From a bacterium (GTDB taxonomy: Bacteria; Actinomycetota; Acidimicrobiia; Spongiisociales; Spongiisociaceae): a stretch of 64,000 bases of DNA. The position numbers were made by a program, and so were the translations under genes. This document shows, piece after piece, positions 1 through 8,107 of this stretch (its first letter is position 1; each line of letters opens with the position of its first letter). The stretch spans positions 1 to 64,000 of the forward strand of contig JAPPGU010000082.1 of assembly GCA_028821265.1 (NCBI GenBank). The letters are read 5' to 3'. The notes beneath the pieces are model-generated. The model was not told the DNA's origin, searched no databases, and worked only from the letters and a program-made list of their open reading frames with translations.

Positions 1-322
1 CGCGGTTGATCAGGACGCGGATACGCGTGTGCTCGGGAGGCTCCAGCATCAGCAAGGAGTGGCGTTCCGTCTGGTAGTACGGCTCCCATCCTTCCAACCC
101 CAGTTCCCGGATCGGGCGAAGGTCGAGCGGGCGGGCATGACCGTCCTTCACCCGGCCCAACCGGCGGTCGAGTTGGACGGCCCGGACATCCTGGTGCCGG
201 GGGACCAACCAGATGTCGAACCCGTCGTCGTAGTGCAGGGGTCCTCGCTCCCGCAGGGCGTTCAGCGTCGGGTACGGATCAGCGATGAAGTCGGGGTCGG
301 ACGGGTCGAAGAACCGGGCCAT
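1..322 (-). CDS. Cytochrome P450, N-terminal part (cut by window edge)
   Basis: The frame opens at an ATG that shares its A with the TGA of the upstream gene (TGATG overlap) and runs off the left edge, so about 107 residues are visible. They start MARFFDPSDPDFIADPYPTL, continue with a G-P-L-H-Y segment, and later show LMLEPPEHTRIR. That pattern is the usual N-terminus of soluble bacterial P450s; the H-T-R-x-R segment lies in helix C, which contacts a haem propionate. The haem-binding cysteine, the ExxR motif and the oxygen-binding helix lie outside the window, so substrate and completeness cannot be judged. Translational coupling to the zinc-ribbon gene suggests co-expression. The family is fairly sure, the reaction unknown. 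Confidence 0.85.
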   Translation of the reverse strand, partial: MARFFDPSDPDFIADPYPTLNALRERGPLHYDDGFDIWLVPRHQDVRAVQLDRRLGRVKDGHARPLDLRPIRELGLEGWEPYYQTERHSLLMLEPPEHTRIRVLINR

Positions 323-1236
323 CACCCGGCCGAGGCGCCGACCAGCTCCGTGGCACTGGTGTCCTGTACCCGACCCCAGAACTTGATCTCCTGGATGGCC
401 AACTCGTCGAAGGCTTCCCCGCCCAGGGCCTCCGAAGGCCACGTGGACGTGACGCGGATCTCCAGGACGGTGGTGTGGTTGGTGGTCGTTGGGATCCCAT
501 GGGGCCGGTCGTTGGCGTCCGGGATCTCGTCCACGAACGGCACTCCGGGGAAGTCATCGGCGAAGATCTCCACGTCGCGCACCCGGTAGTTGCGCCGGAA
601 CTTCTCGAGGTTGTCGACGTTGATGATCTGGACCTGTTCCAGCGCCACGGGGTTCACGAAGGTCACGGTTATCCGGGCGTCCTCGCCCCTCCGGCTCGCA
701 TCGTTCCAGTAGGTCTCTTCGTTGTCGATCAGGTTCTCGCACGCCAGGCCGGCGTTGTACTCGCTCGAGCAGGTGATGGAGATGGGGGTGATCTCCTCGA
801 GCGGTCCCAGGACCATGGTCGGCTCCGTGGCCTCTGTGGCAGCGGTGGTCTCGCCCGCCGGCGTCTCCTCCTCATCGCCACCCCGGATCGCTTGGAAGAT
901 CAGGGCAAGGATCACGACGAATGCCACCCCGGTGATGATCACCCGGACCGCCCGGTTGCCGGCTGTCACCGACCGTATCGGCATGGGCGCCACCGCGATT
1001 CTCCGCCTGCCCAGGCGTGCGCCGCACTCCTGGCAGTGACGGTTGCTCGGGGACTGCTGGGAGAAGCAGGAGGGGCAGGTAAGGTGCGGCTCGGCTTCCA
1101 TGCTCGGCCGATACTCGGCCTCTTCCCAACTCGATGGCTCCCTGAGCTGGAACTCCTCGAAGCTGATGTTGCCGAGCGGATCGCCCTCGTCAGGCGGAAG
1201 ACCTCGGGATCCGTTCCGATCGCGGTCGCTCAACAC
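322..1236 (-). CDS. Zinc-ribbon membrane protein with discoidin-like C-terminal domain
   Basis: About 304 residues. Residues 1-50 are acidic and probably disordered. A zinc ribbon follows with cysteines near 54, 57, 68 and 71 (CPSC...CQEC), then one membrane helix at about 97-116 and a Thr/Glu-rich linker. Residues about 150-290 resemble the NADase-type glycan-binding (discoidin-like) domain: a bound-residue signature of C-E-N-L-I-D-N-E-x-T-Y-W and a closing I-x-E-I-x-F-W-G strand. The likely topology is zinc ribbon inside, beta-sandwich outside. The start is a GTG at 1236 or the adjacent TTG at 1233; AGAAAGG lies just upstream, and spacing slightly favours the TTG. The gene overlaps the following P450 start. 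Its role is unknown; carbohydrate or envelope binding is inferred. Confidence 0.75.
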   Translation of the reverse strand: MLSDRDRNGSRGLPPDEGDPLGNISFEEFQLREPSSWEEAEYRPSMEAEPHLTCPSCFSQQSPSNRHCQECGARLGRRRIAVAPMPIRSVTAGNRAVRVIITGVAFVVILALIFQAIRGGDEEETPAGETTAATEATEPTMVLGPLEEITPISITCSSEYNAGLACENLIDNEETYWNDASRRGEDARITVTFVNPVALEQVQIINVDNLEKFRRNYRVRDVEIFADDFPGVPFVDEIPDANDRPHGIPTTTNHTTVLEIRVTSTWPSEALGGEAFDELAIQEIKFWGRVQDTSATELVGASAG

Positions 1237-1480
1237 GGACCTTTCTGGTTGGCAACTACACTCCCGCACGATGTTAGTTGCCGCGCGCGGGATCCTGGTC
1301 GAGTTTGCCATCCGCGAGGTCGAGCCATGGACGATCGGCTCGGAACTGGCCGGATCCGTACTGGCGGGTCTGGTTGTGATCGGGCTCTGGAGGATTTTCC
1401 GTACCGGAGATCGCCGGTGATCCCGAGCTTGATTCCATGGCCGTACCGCAGCGCGTCGGATCCCGGTAACCTGCGCGTAG

Positions 1481-2389
1481 ATGGTTTCCATGCTTGACCG
1501 CCGATCCCCCAGAAGGTGGGAGACCGAGGACCAGGAGTTCCTCGATGTGCTGTCGCGGATGGCGCCCGGGACCGGCATCCGCACTGCGGTCGAACGGATC
1601 ATCCAGCAGGGCAACGGCGCGCTCGTGGTGGTCGGATCGGGTCCCCACATCGAGAAGATCGCCGCCGGAGGAATCATTCTCCGGGACGCCGACTTCACGC
1701 CTGCGATGCTCGCCGAGCTCGCCAAGATGGACGGGGCGATCATCGTGGACGCCGACGTGCGGAAGATTCTGCGAGCCAACGTCCACATGCTTCCCGATCC
1801 CGCTATCGCGACCGAAGAGACGGGGGCCCGGTTCCGCACGGCCGAGCGCCTGGCCCGGTCCACCGGGTGCCCCGTGATCGCTATCAGCGAGGAGCGGAGG
1901 CAGGGTTTCGTCTTCTACGGGCACCGGAAGCAGCCGCTCCGTAGCGCCACCGAACTCATGGTGCGTATCAACCAGGAGATCCAGACGTTGGAGCGGTTCA
2001 GGGGCCGCCTGGCCGAGGCGGAGGAGTATCTTGACAGGCTCGAGGCTTCGGGCCGGGTCACACTCGGGGCCGCGCTCACGGTGCTGCAACGGGCGGAGTT
2101 GCTGCGGCGGATCGGTATGAGGGTGGAGAACCTCGCGGTCGGGTTGGGTGATGAACGGCACATGGTGGAGCTGCAGCTTTCCGACATCATGGAAGGGGTT
2201 CAGGAGTTGGGCGCGAAGGTCAGCCGCGATTACTTCTGGGACAGGGGTGATCTGGCCTCCGAAGGGATGGAGGTCCTCCAGAACCGACCCCTGCGGGATC
2301 TCTACGACACCGAGCGCTTGTGCCTCATCCTCGGCGTGGGTTCGGCGGACACGAGGGTCAACCCGGCCGGGCAGCGCCTGGCGGGTTGA
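1481..2389 (+). CDS. disA: DisA-type diadenylate cyclase, short form with altered RHR motif
   Basis: 302 residues. The DAC domain (about 20-165) makes c-di-AMP from two ATP in the family. The DGA motif is intact (residues 84-86, K-M-D-G-A-I-I-V-D). The second catalytic motif, normally G-T/M-R-H-R, reads G-A-R-F-R at 115-119, so the central histidine is phenylalanine. The helical spine of DisA follows (about 165-275), but the protein stops where the C-terminal helix-hairpin-helix DNA-binding domain should begin; family members are usually about 350-360 residues. carD starts at the base after the stop, so no lost tail is visible here. Alternative start: ATG at 1490. Homology to DisA is clear; normal activity and DNA scanning are doubtful. 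Confidence 0.85.
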   Translation: MVSMLDRRSPRRWETEDQEFLDVLSRMAPGTGIRTAVERIIQQGNGALVVVGSGPHIEKIAAGGIILRDADFTPAMLAELAKMDGAIIVDADVRKILRANVHMLPDPAIATEETGARFRTAERLARSTGCPVIAISEERRQGFVFYGHRKQPLRSATELMVRINQEIQTLERFRGRLAEAEEYLDRLEASGRVTLGAALTVLQRAELLRRIGMRVENLAVGLGDERHMVELQLSDIMEGVQELGAKVSRDYFWDRGDLASEGMEVLQNRPLRDLYDTERLCLILGVGSADTRVNPAGQRLAG

Positions 2390-3259
2390 TTGGCGCAGAT
2401 GCCCGAGACCGGATCCGACACTCTGTCCGAGGCCGTCCCCCAAACGGGCGGTACTGCGGAGAATTCTCCGGCTACCGCGGACCGTACCGACCCGTCGCCC
2501 GGCAAGAAGGGGGCCGGCTCGGATAAGACCCCGGCTCGCAAGGAGGCGAAGGCCGGCGAGCAACCGGCGCCCGCTGCCACGGACGTTGACACCTCGGGCG
2601 GTACCGATCCGGGTGTGCCGAAGGTCGAGGCGGAGCCGAAGAAGGCGCCCGCCAAGAAGGCCCCGGCCAAGCCGAGGAGCCGGAGGGTTCCCGCCAAGCG
2701 CGTGCGGGCGCGCAGGCGTGCCGGCGCGGCCAAGTCGTCCGGAGGGAAGAAGAAGCAGACTTCCTTCCGGGTCGGGGACAAGGTGGTCCATCCCCATCAC
2801 GGCGCGGCTGAGATCGTCAAGCGTTCCAAGCTGGACCTGGCAGGCGAACCTCGCTACTACTTCGAGCTCGAGATCGCTACGGAGTCTTCGCTCAAGGTTC
2901 TGATTCCGGTGGACACCATTGACGAGACCATCCGTCCGGTGATCACGAAGACGGCAGCCGCGAAGGTGCTGCTCAAGTTCAAGGAGGATCCCCAGGACTC
3001 CGGCGCCAACTGGAGCCGGTGGTACAAGGTGCTCAACGAGAAGATGACCTCCGGCGACATTTTCCAGGTCGCGGAGGTGGTTCGTGATCTGACCCACGCC
3101 CAGCAGGCCAAGGGCATTTCTCCGGCGCTGAAACGGATGCTCTCCAAGGCCCGTACCACGCTGTCCAGCGAGTTGGCGTTCGCGCTTCGCATCACCCCGG
3201 ATCAGGCCCTCGAACGGATCGACCTGGCCCTTCCCAAGCCGGAGACGCCGGAGGAGTGA
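2390..3259 (+). CDS. carD: CarD-family transcription regulator with long basic N-terminal tail
   Basis: 289 residues from a TTG at 2390, or 286 from the ATG at 2399. Residues about 125-285 form the CarD/CdnL domain: an RNA-polymerase-binding Tudor-like module (F-R-V-G-D-K-V-V-H-P-H-H-G) and a helical DNA-binding part. CarD stabilises open promoter complexes at rRNA and many other promoters. Typical actinobacterial CarD is about 160 residues and starts with this domain. Here about 120 residues precede it: first acidic and Ser/Thr-rich, then repeated A-K-K, P-A-K and R-R units (about 83-122) like histone H1 or mycobacterial HU tails. The gene follows disA with no gap and precedes ispD by about 80 bp, a common neighbourhood. 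Confidence 0.93.
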   Translation: MAQMPETGSDTLSEAVPQTGGTAENSPATADRTDPSPGKKGAGSDKTPARKEAKAGEQPAPAATDVDTSGGTDPGVPKVEAEPKKAPAKKAPAKPRSRRVPAKRVRARRRAGAAKSSGGKKKQTSFRVGDKVVHPHHGAAEIVKRSKLDLAGEPRYYFELEIATESSLKVLIPVDTIDETIRPVITKTAAAKVLLKFKEDPQDSGANWSRWYKVLNEKMTSGDIFQVAEVVRDLTHAQQAKGISPALKRMLSKARTTLSSELAFALRITPDQALERIDLALPKPETPEE

Positions 3260-3339
3260 GCGGACGCAGCCTCGCCGGGGCCTATCGCCGATCCTGGCGC
3301 TCTCCCGGCACCGGTGCCTGAGCCTTGGCCCCGAACCGG

Positions 3340-3984
3340 ATGGAGATCTGGGGCGTAGTGGTCGCGGCGGGGCAAGGTGTTCGTTTCGGGGCCCGCAAGC
3401 ATGCCACGCGACTTGCCGGCAAGCCCCTCTGGCAATGGGCACGGGACGCGCTTCTCGAGAGCGGCGCTCGCGAAGTGGTGGTTGTCGGGGATGTGCCCGG
3501 CGGTGTTACAGGAGGGACGGAGCGCCACCTGTCGGTGGCCCGAGGGATCGCGGAGGTGGACGCGGAGGCCTCTGTGATCGCGGTTCACGATGCTGCCCGC
3601 CCCCTGGCCTCGGCGGCCCTGATGAAGCGGATGTACCGTTTGCTGGCGGAGAGCGGCGCCGACGGGGTGGTGCCGGTGGTTCCCATCGCCGATTCCCTGA
3701 AGCGGGTCGACTCCGGTCGGGTCCGCATCCTGGACTCGATCGACCGCAGGGATGTCGCCTGCGCCCAGACTCCCCAGGTGTTCCGGGCCGAGGTGCTGCG
3801 CCGGGCTCACGCCCACCATGCCTCGGGGGATGCCCCTCACGACGATGCCGGCATGGTGGAGGCGCTGGGAGGTCGGGTACTGGCCGTTACCGGGGAACGA
3901 TCCGCCATGAAGATCACGTATCCCGAGGATCTGGTGCTCGCGGAGGCACTTCTCCGTCATGGGTCGCGTCCCGGAGGGCCATGA
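3340..3984 (+). CDS. ispD: 2-C-methyl-D-erythritol 4-phosphate cytidylyltransferase
   Basis: 214 residues from the ATG at 3340, which matches the usual family start just before the nucleotide-binding strand; a TTG at 3325 is possible. IspD joins CTP and MEP to CDP-ME in the non-mevalonate isoprenoid pathway. Visible motifs are the N-terminal V-V-A-A-G-Q-G-x-R-F-G loop, H-D-A-A-R-P at about 88-93, T-P-Q-V-F, and D-D-A-G-M-V-E near 175. Compared with family consensus G-x-R-M/F-G, the CTP loop is normal. The stop overlaps the ispF start (ATGA), indicating translational coupling of consecutive pathway steps. Confidence 0.95.
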   Translation: MEIWGVVVAAGQGVRFGARKHATRLAGKPLWQWARDALLESGAREVVVVGDVPGGVTGGTERHLSVARGIAEVDAEASVIAVHDAARPLASAALMKRMYRLLAESGADGVVPVVPIADSLKRVDSGRVRILDSIDRRDVACAQTPQVFRAEVLRRAHAHHASGDAPHDDAGMVEALGGRVLAVTGERSAMKITYPEDLVLAEALLRHGSRPGGP

Positions 3985-4490
3985 CCGCCGGCCCGTTCCG
4001 TACCGGTCTCGGCTTCGACGCCCACCGCTTCGGCGGTAGCCCTCCCCTGAGGCTGGCCGGTGTGGTGGTCGACTCCGGTCGCGGGCTCATCGCCACGTCG
4101 GACGGGGATGTGGCTGCGCACGCGGTCATCGACGCCATGCTCGGAGCGGCGGGGAAGGGCGACATCGGTACTCATTTCCCATCCTCGGATCCGCGCTGGC
4201 AGGATGCCGACAGCATGGAGATGCTGCGCTCGGTGGTGCGGTCGGTGGCGTCGGGCGGCCTGGCCGCATCGAACCTGGACATCACGATCGTGGCGGAGAA
4301 GGTGCGGGTCGGTCCCCATCGCGACGAGATGCGAAACCGGCTTGCTGCGGCGCTGAGCCTCGACCGCGAGCGGGTATCCGTGAAGGCGACTACCACTGAC
4401 GGGATGGGCTTCACCGGTCGGGACGAGGGCGTGGCCGCGTGGGCTTCGGTGCTCCTGGTCGAGCCCGCATCTTCCGGTGGATCGACCTGA
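3981..4490 (+). CDS. ispF: 2-C-methyl-D-erythritol 2,4-cyclodiphosphate synthase
   Basis: 169 residues, the normal size. IspF converts CDP-ME 2-phosphate to the cyclodiphosphate MEcPP, releasing CMP, as a trimeric zinc enzyme. Metal ligands are visible in G-L-G-F-D-A-H-R-F near the N-terminus and in the A-H-A-V-I-D-A-M-L segment. The F-P-S-S-D-P-R-W loop (family F-P-P-S-D-x-x-W/Y) and the C-terminal K-A-T-T-T-D-G-M-G-F-T-G-R motif are intact. The start overlaps the ispD stop. The intermediate kinase gene ispE is not in the window. About 120 bp without an evident gene separate it from cysS. Confidence 0.96.
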   Translation: MTAGPFRTGLGFDAHRFGGSPPLRLAGVVVDSGRGLIATSDGDVAAHAVIDAMLGAAGKGDIGTHFPSSDPRWQDADSMEMLRSVVRSVASGGLAASNLDITIVAEKVRVGPHRDEMRNRLAAALSLDRERVSVKATTTDGMGFTGRDEGVAAWASVLLVEPASSGGST

Positions 4491-4611
4491 CCGGGTACGC
4501 TTGCCCGCAGTTCCCGGCCCGGTGGTGACCGGCCTCTCCACGGCTCCTTGGCAGGAGCGTGAAGGTGCCGTACCGGCCGGCAAGCAAGGCGCTCTCGGGT
4601 AGGAGTCTCCG

Positions 4612-6012
4612 GTGATAACGGTCTACAACACCCTCGGCAGGGTGCACCAGAGCTTCGAGCCCCTGGAAGAGGGCCGTGTCCGCATGTACGTGTGCGGCCC
4701 GACGGTGCAGTCGGCGCCCCACATAGGCCACGGACGGTGCGCGGTCGCCTTCGACGTCATCCGCCGCTACCTGGTGTGGAGGGGGTGGGACGTCCTCTTC
4801 GTCCAGAACATCACGGACGTGGACGACAAGATCATCAACCGGGCCGCTGAGCTGCGCGTGACCACCGAGGCACTGGTCGCGGAGATGACGGAGCGGTTCC
4901 TCACCTCATACCGCCGGCTCGGGGTGCTCGATCCGGACATAACCCCGGCCGCCACCCGCCACATCCCGGAAATGATCGAGCTCATAGGCCGGCTCGTGAG
5001 CCGCGGTCTGGCTTACGCGAGCGGGGGCGATGTCTACTTCAGGGTGCGAGCCCTGGAGGGCTACGGAAAGCTGTCAGGCCGCAACGTGGACGAGCTCCGG
5101 ATCGGGGCCCGGGTCGAGCCGGGGGTGGATAAGGAGGACCCGCTGGACTTCGCATTGTGGAAGGGCGCCAAGCCGGGGGAGCCGTCGTGGCCGTCACCGT
5201 GGGGGGACGGAAGGCCCGGATGGCATATCGAGTGCTCGGCCATGTCCGCCAAGTATCTGGGCCTGCCGTTCGACATCCATGCAGGGGGCGCCGACCTGAT
5301 CTTTCCCCACCATGAGAACGAGATCGCCCAGTCCGAGGGTGCCACGGACGGGCCGTTCGCCCGGTACTGGCTCCACAACGGCATGGTGAACCTGGGCGGG
5401 GAGAAGCTCTCCAAGTCAACCGGCCACATCGTCGACCTGGCCGAGGCGATCGAGACCTACGGTGGTCCGGTGGTCCGCCTCTTCCTGCTCCGGGCTGCGT
5501 ACCGGTCGCCCATCGAATACTCCGGAGACTCGCTGGGCGATGCGCGGGCCGGCCTGGATCGGTTGCGCTCGTTCGTCAGGCGGGCGCCGGCTTCGAGCGA
5601 GCCGGACGCGGCCACCCTCGATCGTTTCGTTGCCTCCATGGAGGACGACTTCAACACGCCGGAGGCGCTGGGGGCGCTGTTCGAGACGGTACGCCGGGGC
5701 AACGCCCGATTGGATCGAGGCGACGATGCCGGCTCGCTCATCGGCGCGGTGAGGGAAGTCGCCGGCGTGCTCGGAATCGACCTGGGGGGCGGCGGGTTGG
5801 AGGGGCTGGAGGAACCGCTCACCGAGTTGGCGGCCCGCTACGAGGTGGAGGCCGGGAGCGCCGAGGACATGGTGCGCCGGTTGGTGGCCGCCCGCACGGC
5901 GGCTCGGCAGTCCCGTGATTGGTCCCGCGCCGATGCCATCCGCGACGACATGGCCGGAGCGGGGATCGTGATCGAAGACTCGGCCGATGGCGTCCGCTGG
6001 TATCGGCGGTAG
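4612..6012 (+). CDS. cysS: Cysteinyl-tRNA synthetase
   Basis: 466 residues from a GTG with AGGAG six bases upstream. The class I catalytic core has HIGH at 37-40 (P-H-I-G-H) and a KMSKS-type loop K-L-S-K-S at about 265-269. Zinc-site residues are recognisable: the early cysteine before G-P-T-V, the Cys in W-H-I-E-C-S, and H-H-E-N-E. The C-terminal helical anticodon-binding region is present, including the late A-R-x-x-R-D-W-x-x-A-D-x-I-R-D block. The protein could be confused with the mycothiol ligase MshC, but the full-length C-terminus and the standard position beside ispF and rlmB favour CysS. It overlaps the next gene by 26 bases. Confidence 0.95.
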   Translation: MITVYNTLGRVHQSFEPLEEGRVRMYVCGPTVQSAPHIGHGRCAVAFDVIRRYLVWRGWDVLFVQNITDVDDKIINRAAELRVTTEALVAEMTERFLTSYRRLGVLDPDITPAATRHIPEMIELIGRLVSRGLAYASGGDVYFRVRALEGYGKLSGRNVDELRIGARVEPGVDKEDPLDFALWKGAKPGEPSWPSPWGDGRPGWHIECSAMSAKYLGLPFDIHAGGADLIFPHHENEIAQSEGATDGPFARYWLHNGMVNLGGEKLSKSTGHIVDLAEAIETYGGPVVRLFLLRAAYRSPIEYSGDSLGDARAGLDRLRSFVRRAPASSEPDAATLDRFVASMEDDFNTPEALGALFETVRRGNARLDRGDDAGSLIGAVREVAGVLGIDLGGGGLEGLEEPLTELAARYEVEAGSAEDMVRRLVAARTAARQSRDWSRADAIRDDMAGAGIVIEDSADGVRWYRR

Positions 6013-6733
6013 GGTCGAGGGCCTCCATCCGGTTCGGGCGGCCCTGGCCGCCGGTCGTGTCAGGTCTCTCACCGTCGAGCGTTCCCGCCGCGACCTCGAT
6101 GATCTGGTGGCGGAGGCTCGTGCCGCGGGAGCGTCGGTGGAGCTGGTCCACGATGTCCGCCCCCTGGCGCAGACCGAGTCCCCGCAGGGGGTGGTGGCCA
6201 GGGCTCGTCCCATCCCTCTCGCGCCCTTGGAGGCTCTCTTGGAGCCTCCGGGAGACCTCGTCATTCCTGCGCTGGTGGTGCTGGACCATCTGGAGGATCC
6301 TCGCAACGTGGGCGCCATCGCCCGGTCCGCACTGGCTGCCGGGATGACGGGGATGGTTGTTCCGCGCCGCCGCGCCGCCCCGCTCTCGGCCCTTGCCTTC
6401 AAGGCGGCTGCCGGTGCGTTCGAACACCTGCCCGTGGCCTCCGTGTCCTCGGTAGCCGACTGTGCAGTCCGGGCCGGTCGGGCGGGTGTGTGGTCGGTGG
6501 GCTTGCATGCACACGGTAAGCGGCCGCTCTTCGGGCTGGAGCTCCTGGCCGAGCCGGTGGCCCTGTTCGTGGGTTCCGAGAGATCGGGTCTGTCCCGTCT
6601 GGTCAAGGCCCGCCTGGACATCACGGTGTTCATTCCCATGGACGGCCGGGTTGACAGCCTCAACGCCGCCACGGCATCAGCCTTGGCCTGCTTCGAGACC
6701 AGTCGCCTGCGTGCCTCCGGTGGTAGCCTGTAA
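5987..6733 (+). CDS. rlmB: SpoU/TrmH-family rRNA 2'-O-methyltransferase (RlmB-like)
   Basis: 248 residues. The N-terminal 80 residues form the L30e-like RNA-binding domain (V-E-G-L-H-P-V-R-A-A-L). The SPOUT knot domain carries the three family motifs: D-H-L-E-D-P-R-N-V-G-A-I-A-R-S (motif 1), L-F-V-G-S-E-R-S-G-L-S (motif 2, with R-S in place of the commoner G-x), and I-P-M-D-G-R-V-D-S-L-N-A-A-T (motif 3). The family methylates ribose 2'-OH groups; RlmB acts on G2251 of 23S rRNA, and this gene sits directly after cysS as rlmB/yacO does in many bacteria. The exact target is inferred. The start overlaps the end of cysS. Confidence 0.9.
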   Translation: MASAGIGGRVEGLHPVRAALAAGRVRSLTVERSRRDLDDLVAEARAAGASVELVHDVRPLAQTESPQGVVARARPIPLAPLEALLEPPGDLVIPALVVLDHLEDPRNVGAIARSALAAGMTGMVVPRRRAAPLSALAFKAAAGAFEHLPVASVSSVADCAVRAGRAGVWSVGLHAHGKRPLFGLELLAEPVALFVGSERSGLSRLVKARLDITVFIPMDGRVDSLNAATASALACFETSRLRASGGSL

Positions 6734-6826
6734 GTGATGCCTCGCCAGGTCAGGCGGGGGAGAGGGACGGCCGGTTGCGCCGGCAGGTTCCATGTCATGG
6801 CGATTAACAACGGAGAGGGGGTAAAG

Positions 6827-8071
6827 ATGCGGAGAGCAGGTACCTCGGCGCTCCTCGTAGCAGTAATGATGGTGGCGGCGGCGTGCGGAGAGTCCTTCGA
6901 AGCGGGCGAGTTGGGCGCCGTGGAAGTCGCGGAGGGCGAGGAAATTCAGATACGGTCGATCGGTCCGATCACCGGTGACGTCGCATTCCTCGGCGTTCCC
7001 AACCTGAGGGGGGTCGAGATGGCGGTCGCCGACTACGGGCCCATCGAGGGTTGGAGCGTCAGCATCGGTACGCCGATGGACGGCTTGTGCTCACCGGACG
7101 GTGGCCAGGCGGCCGGACAAGCAATCGTGGCCGACCCGCAAGTGGTCGGGGTGATCGGTACGGCCTGTTCCGGCGAGGCGGTGGCGGCGTCCCCGCTGAT
7201 CTCCGATGCCGGGATGGTGATGATCTCACCGTCCAACACCTCGCCGGCTCTCACTTCGGACATGGCAGGCACCGCGGGCACCGACTACCACGTCGGTTAC
7301 TACCGGACGGCCCACAACGACCTCATCCAGGGCAGGGCGGTGGCCCTGTTCGTTCGCAACGAGCTGGGTCTGGACGTGGCGGCGGCCATCCATGACGGCG
7401 ATCCCTACACCAACGGGCTGGCCACGGCCTTCAAGGACGCCTTCGAGGAGCTCGGGGGCACCGTGCCGGTCTTCACCGCCGTCAACAAGGGCGACACGGA
7501 CATGTCGGCCGTGCTGACCGAGGTGGCGGCCGGCAACCCGCAGGCGATCTTCTTCCCGATCTTCATGCCGGAGGGAGGGTTCGTTGTCCAGCAGATCGGC
7601 GGTATCTCCGGGTTGGAGGACGTAGTCCTGCTCTCGGCCGACGCCCTGCTGGTGGATAATTTCATGGAACTGCCGGAGTCGGAGGGGATATACCTGTCAG
7701 GCCCGGACGTCCGGTACGGGGACAACACGAACTCGATCACGGGCCAGTCGGCCAGCGGCGTCCTGGCGGCCTACAGCGCGAGGTACGGGGAGGAGCCGTC
7801 GGCCGCATTCTGGGCGCACTCGTACGACGCAACCGCCATGTTGCTGCAGGCGATCGCGAACGTGGCCGTCGTGGACGGCGACACGATGTACATCGACCGT
7901 CAAGCCCTCCGCGATGACCTGAACTCCCTCGAGTTCGACGGGCTCATCGGTTCCGTCGGATGCGACCAGTTCGGTGACTGCAGCCCGGGGTTGGTGACGC
8001 TGGTCCACCACACGAACTCCTCGGACATCGAGGCTGGCAAGGGCAACGTGGTATTCAGCTTCGCGCCTTGA
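6827..8071 (+). CDS. ABC transporter substrate-binding lipoprotein, Liv family, copy 1
   Basis: 414 residues from the ATG with GGAGAGGGGG upstream; an earlier in-frame GTG would add an unlikely N-terminus. The signal peptide has a lipobox ending A-A-A-C-G, so the mature protein should be anchored outside the membrane. The rest is a type I periplasmic-binding fold of the Peripla_BP_6 (LivJ/K) family: P-I-T-G-D near the N-terminus, the V-V-G-V-I-G strand, and the S-P-L-I-S-D-A-G-M-V-M-I-S-P block. Two further paralogues follow, and then livH-livM-livG-livF, so this is a binding subunit of one importer. The ligand could be a branched-chain amino acid, urea, an amide or a carboxylate; the sequence does not decide. 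Confidence 0.92.
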   Translation: MRRAGTSALLVAVMMVAAACGESFEAGELGAVEVAEGEEIQIRSIGPITGDVAFLGVPNLRGVEMAVADYGPIEGWSVSIGTPMDGLCSPDGGQAAGQAIVADPQVVGVIGTACSGEAVAASPLISDAGMVMISPSNTSPALTSDMAGTAGTDYHVGYYRTAHNDLIQGRAVALFVRNELGLDVAAAIHDGDPYTNGLATAFKDAFEELGGTVPVFTAVNKGDTDMSAVLTEVAAGNPQAIFFPIFMPEGGFVVQQIGGISGLEDVVLLSADALLVDNFMELPESEGIYLSGPDVRYGDNTNSITGQSASGVLAAYSARYGEEPSAAFWAHSYDATAMLLQAIANVAVVDGDTMYIDRQALRDDLNSLEFDGLIGSVGCDQFGDCSPGLVTLVHHTNSSDIEAGKGNVVFSFAP

Positions 8072-8107
8072 GTGTGAGCACCGCAGACCGCGGTAACGGG
8101 TGACTCG

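Noticed and set aside
1274-3442. 722-codon open frame on the minus strand over disA and carD
   Set aside because: It is antisense to two clearly recognised genes; its translation is low-complexity Arg/Leu/Gly with no motif, as expected for a high-GC shadow frame.
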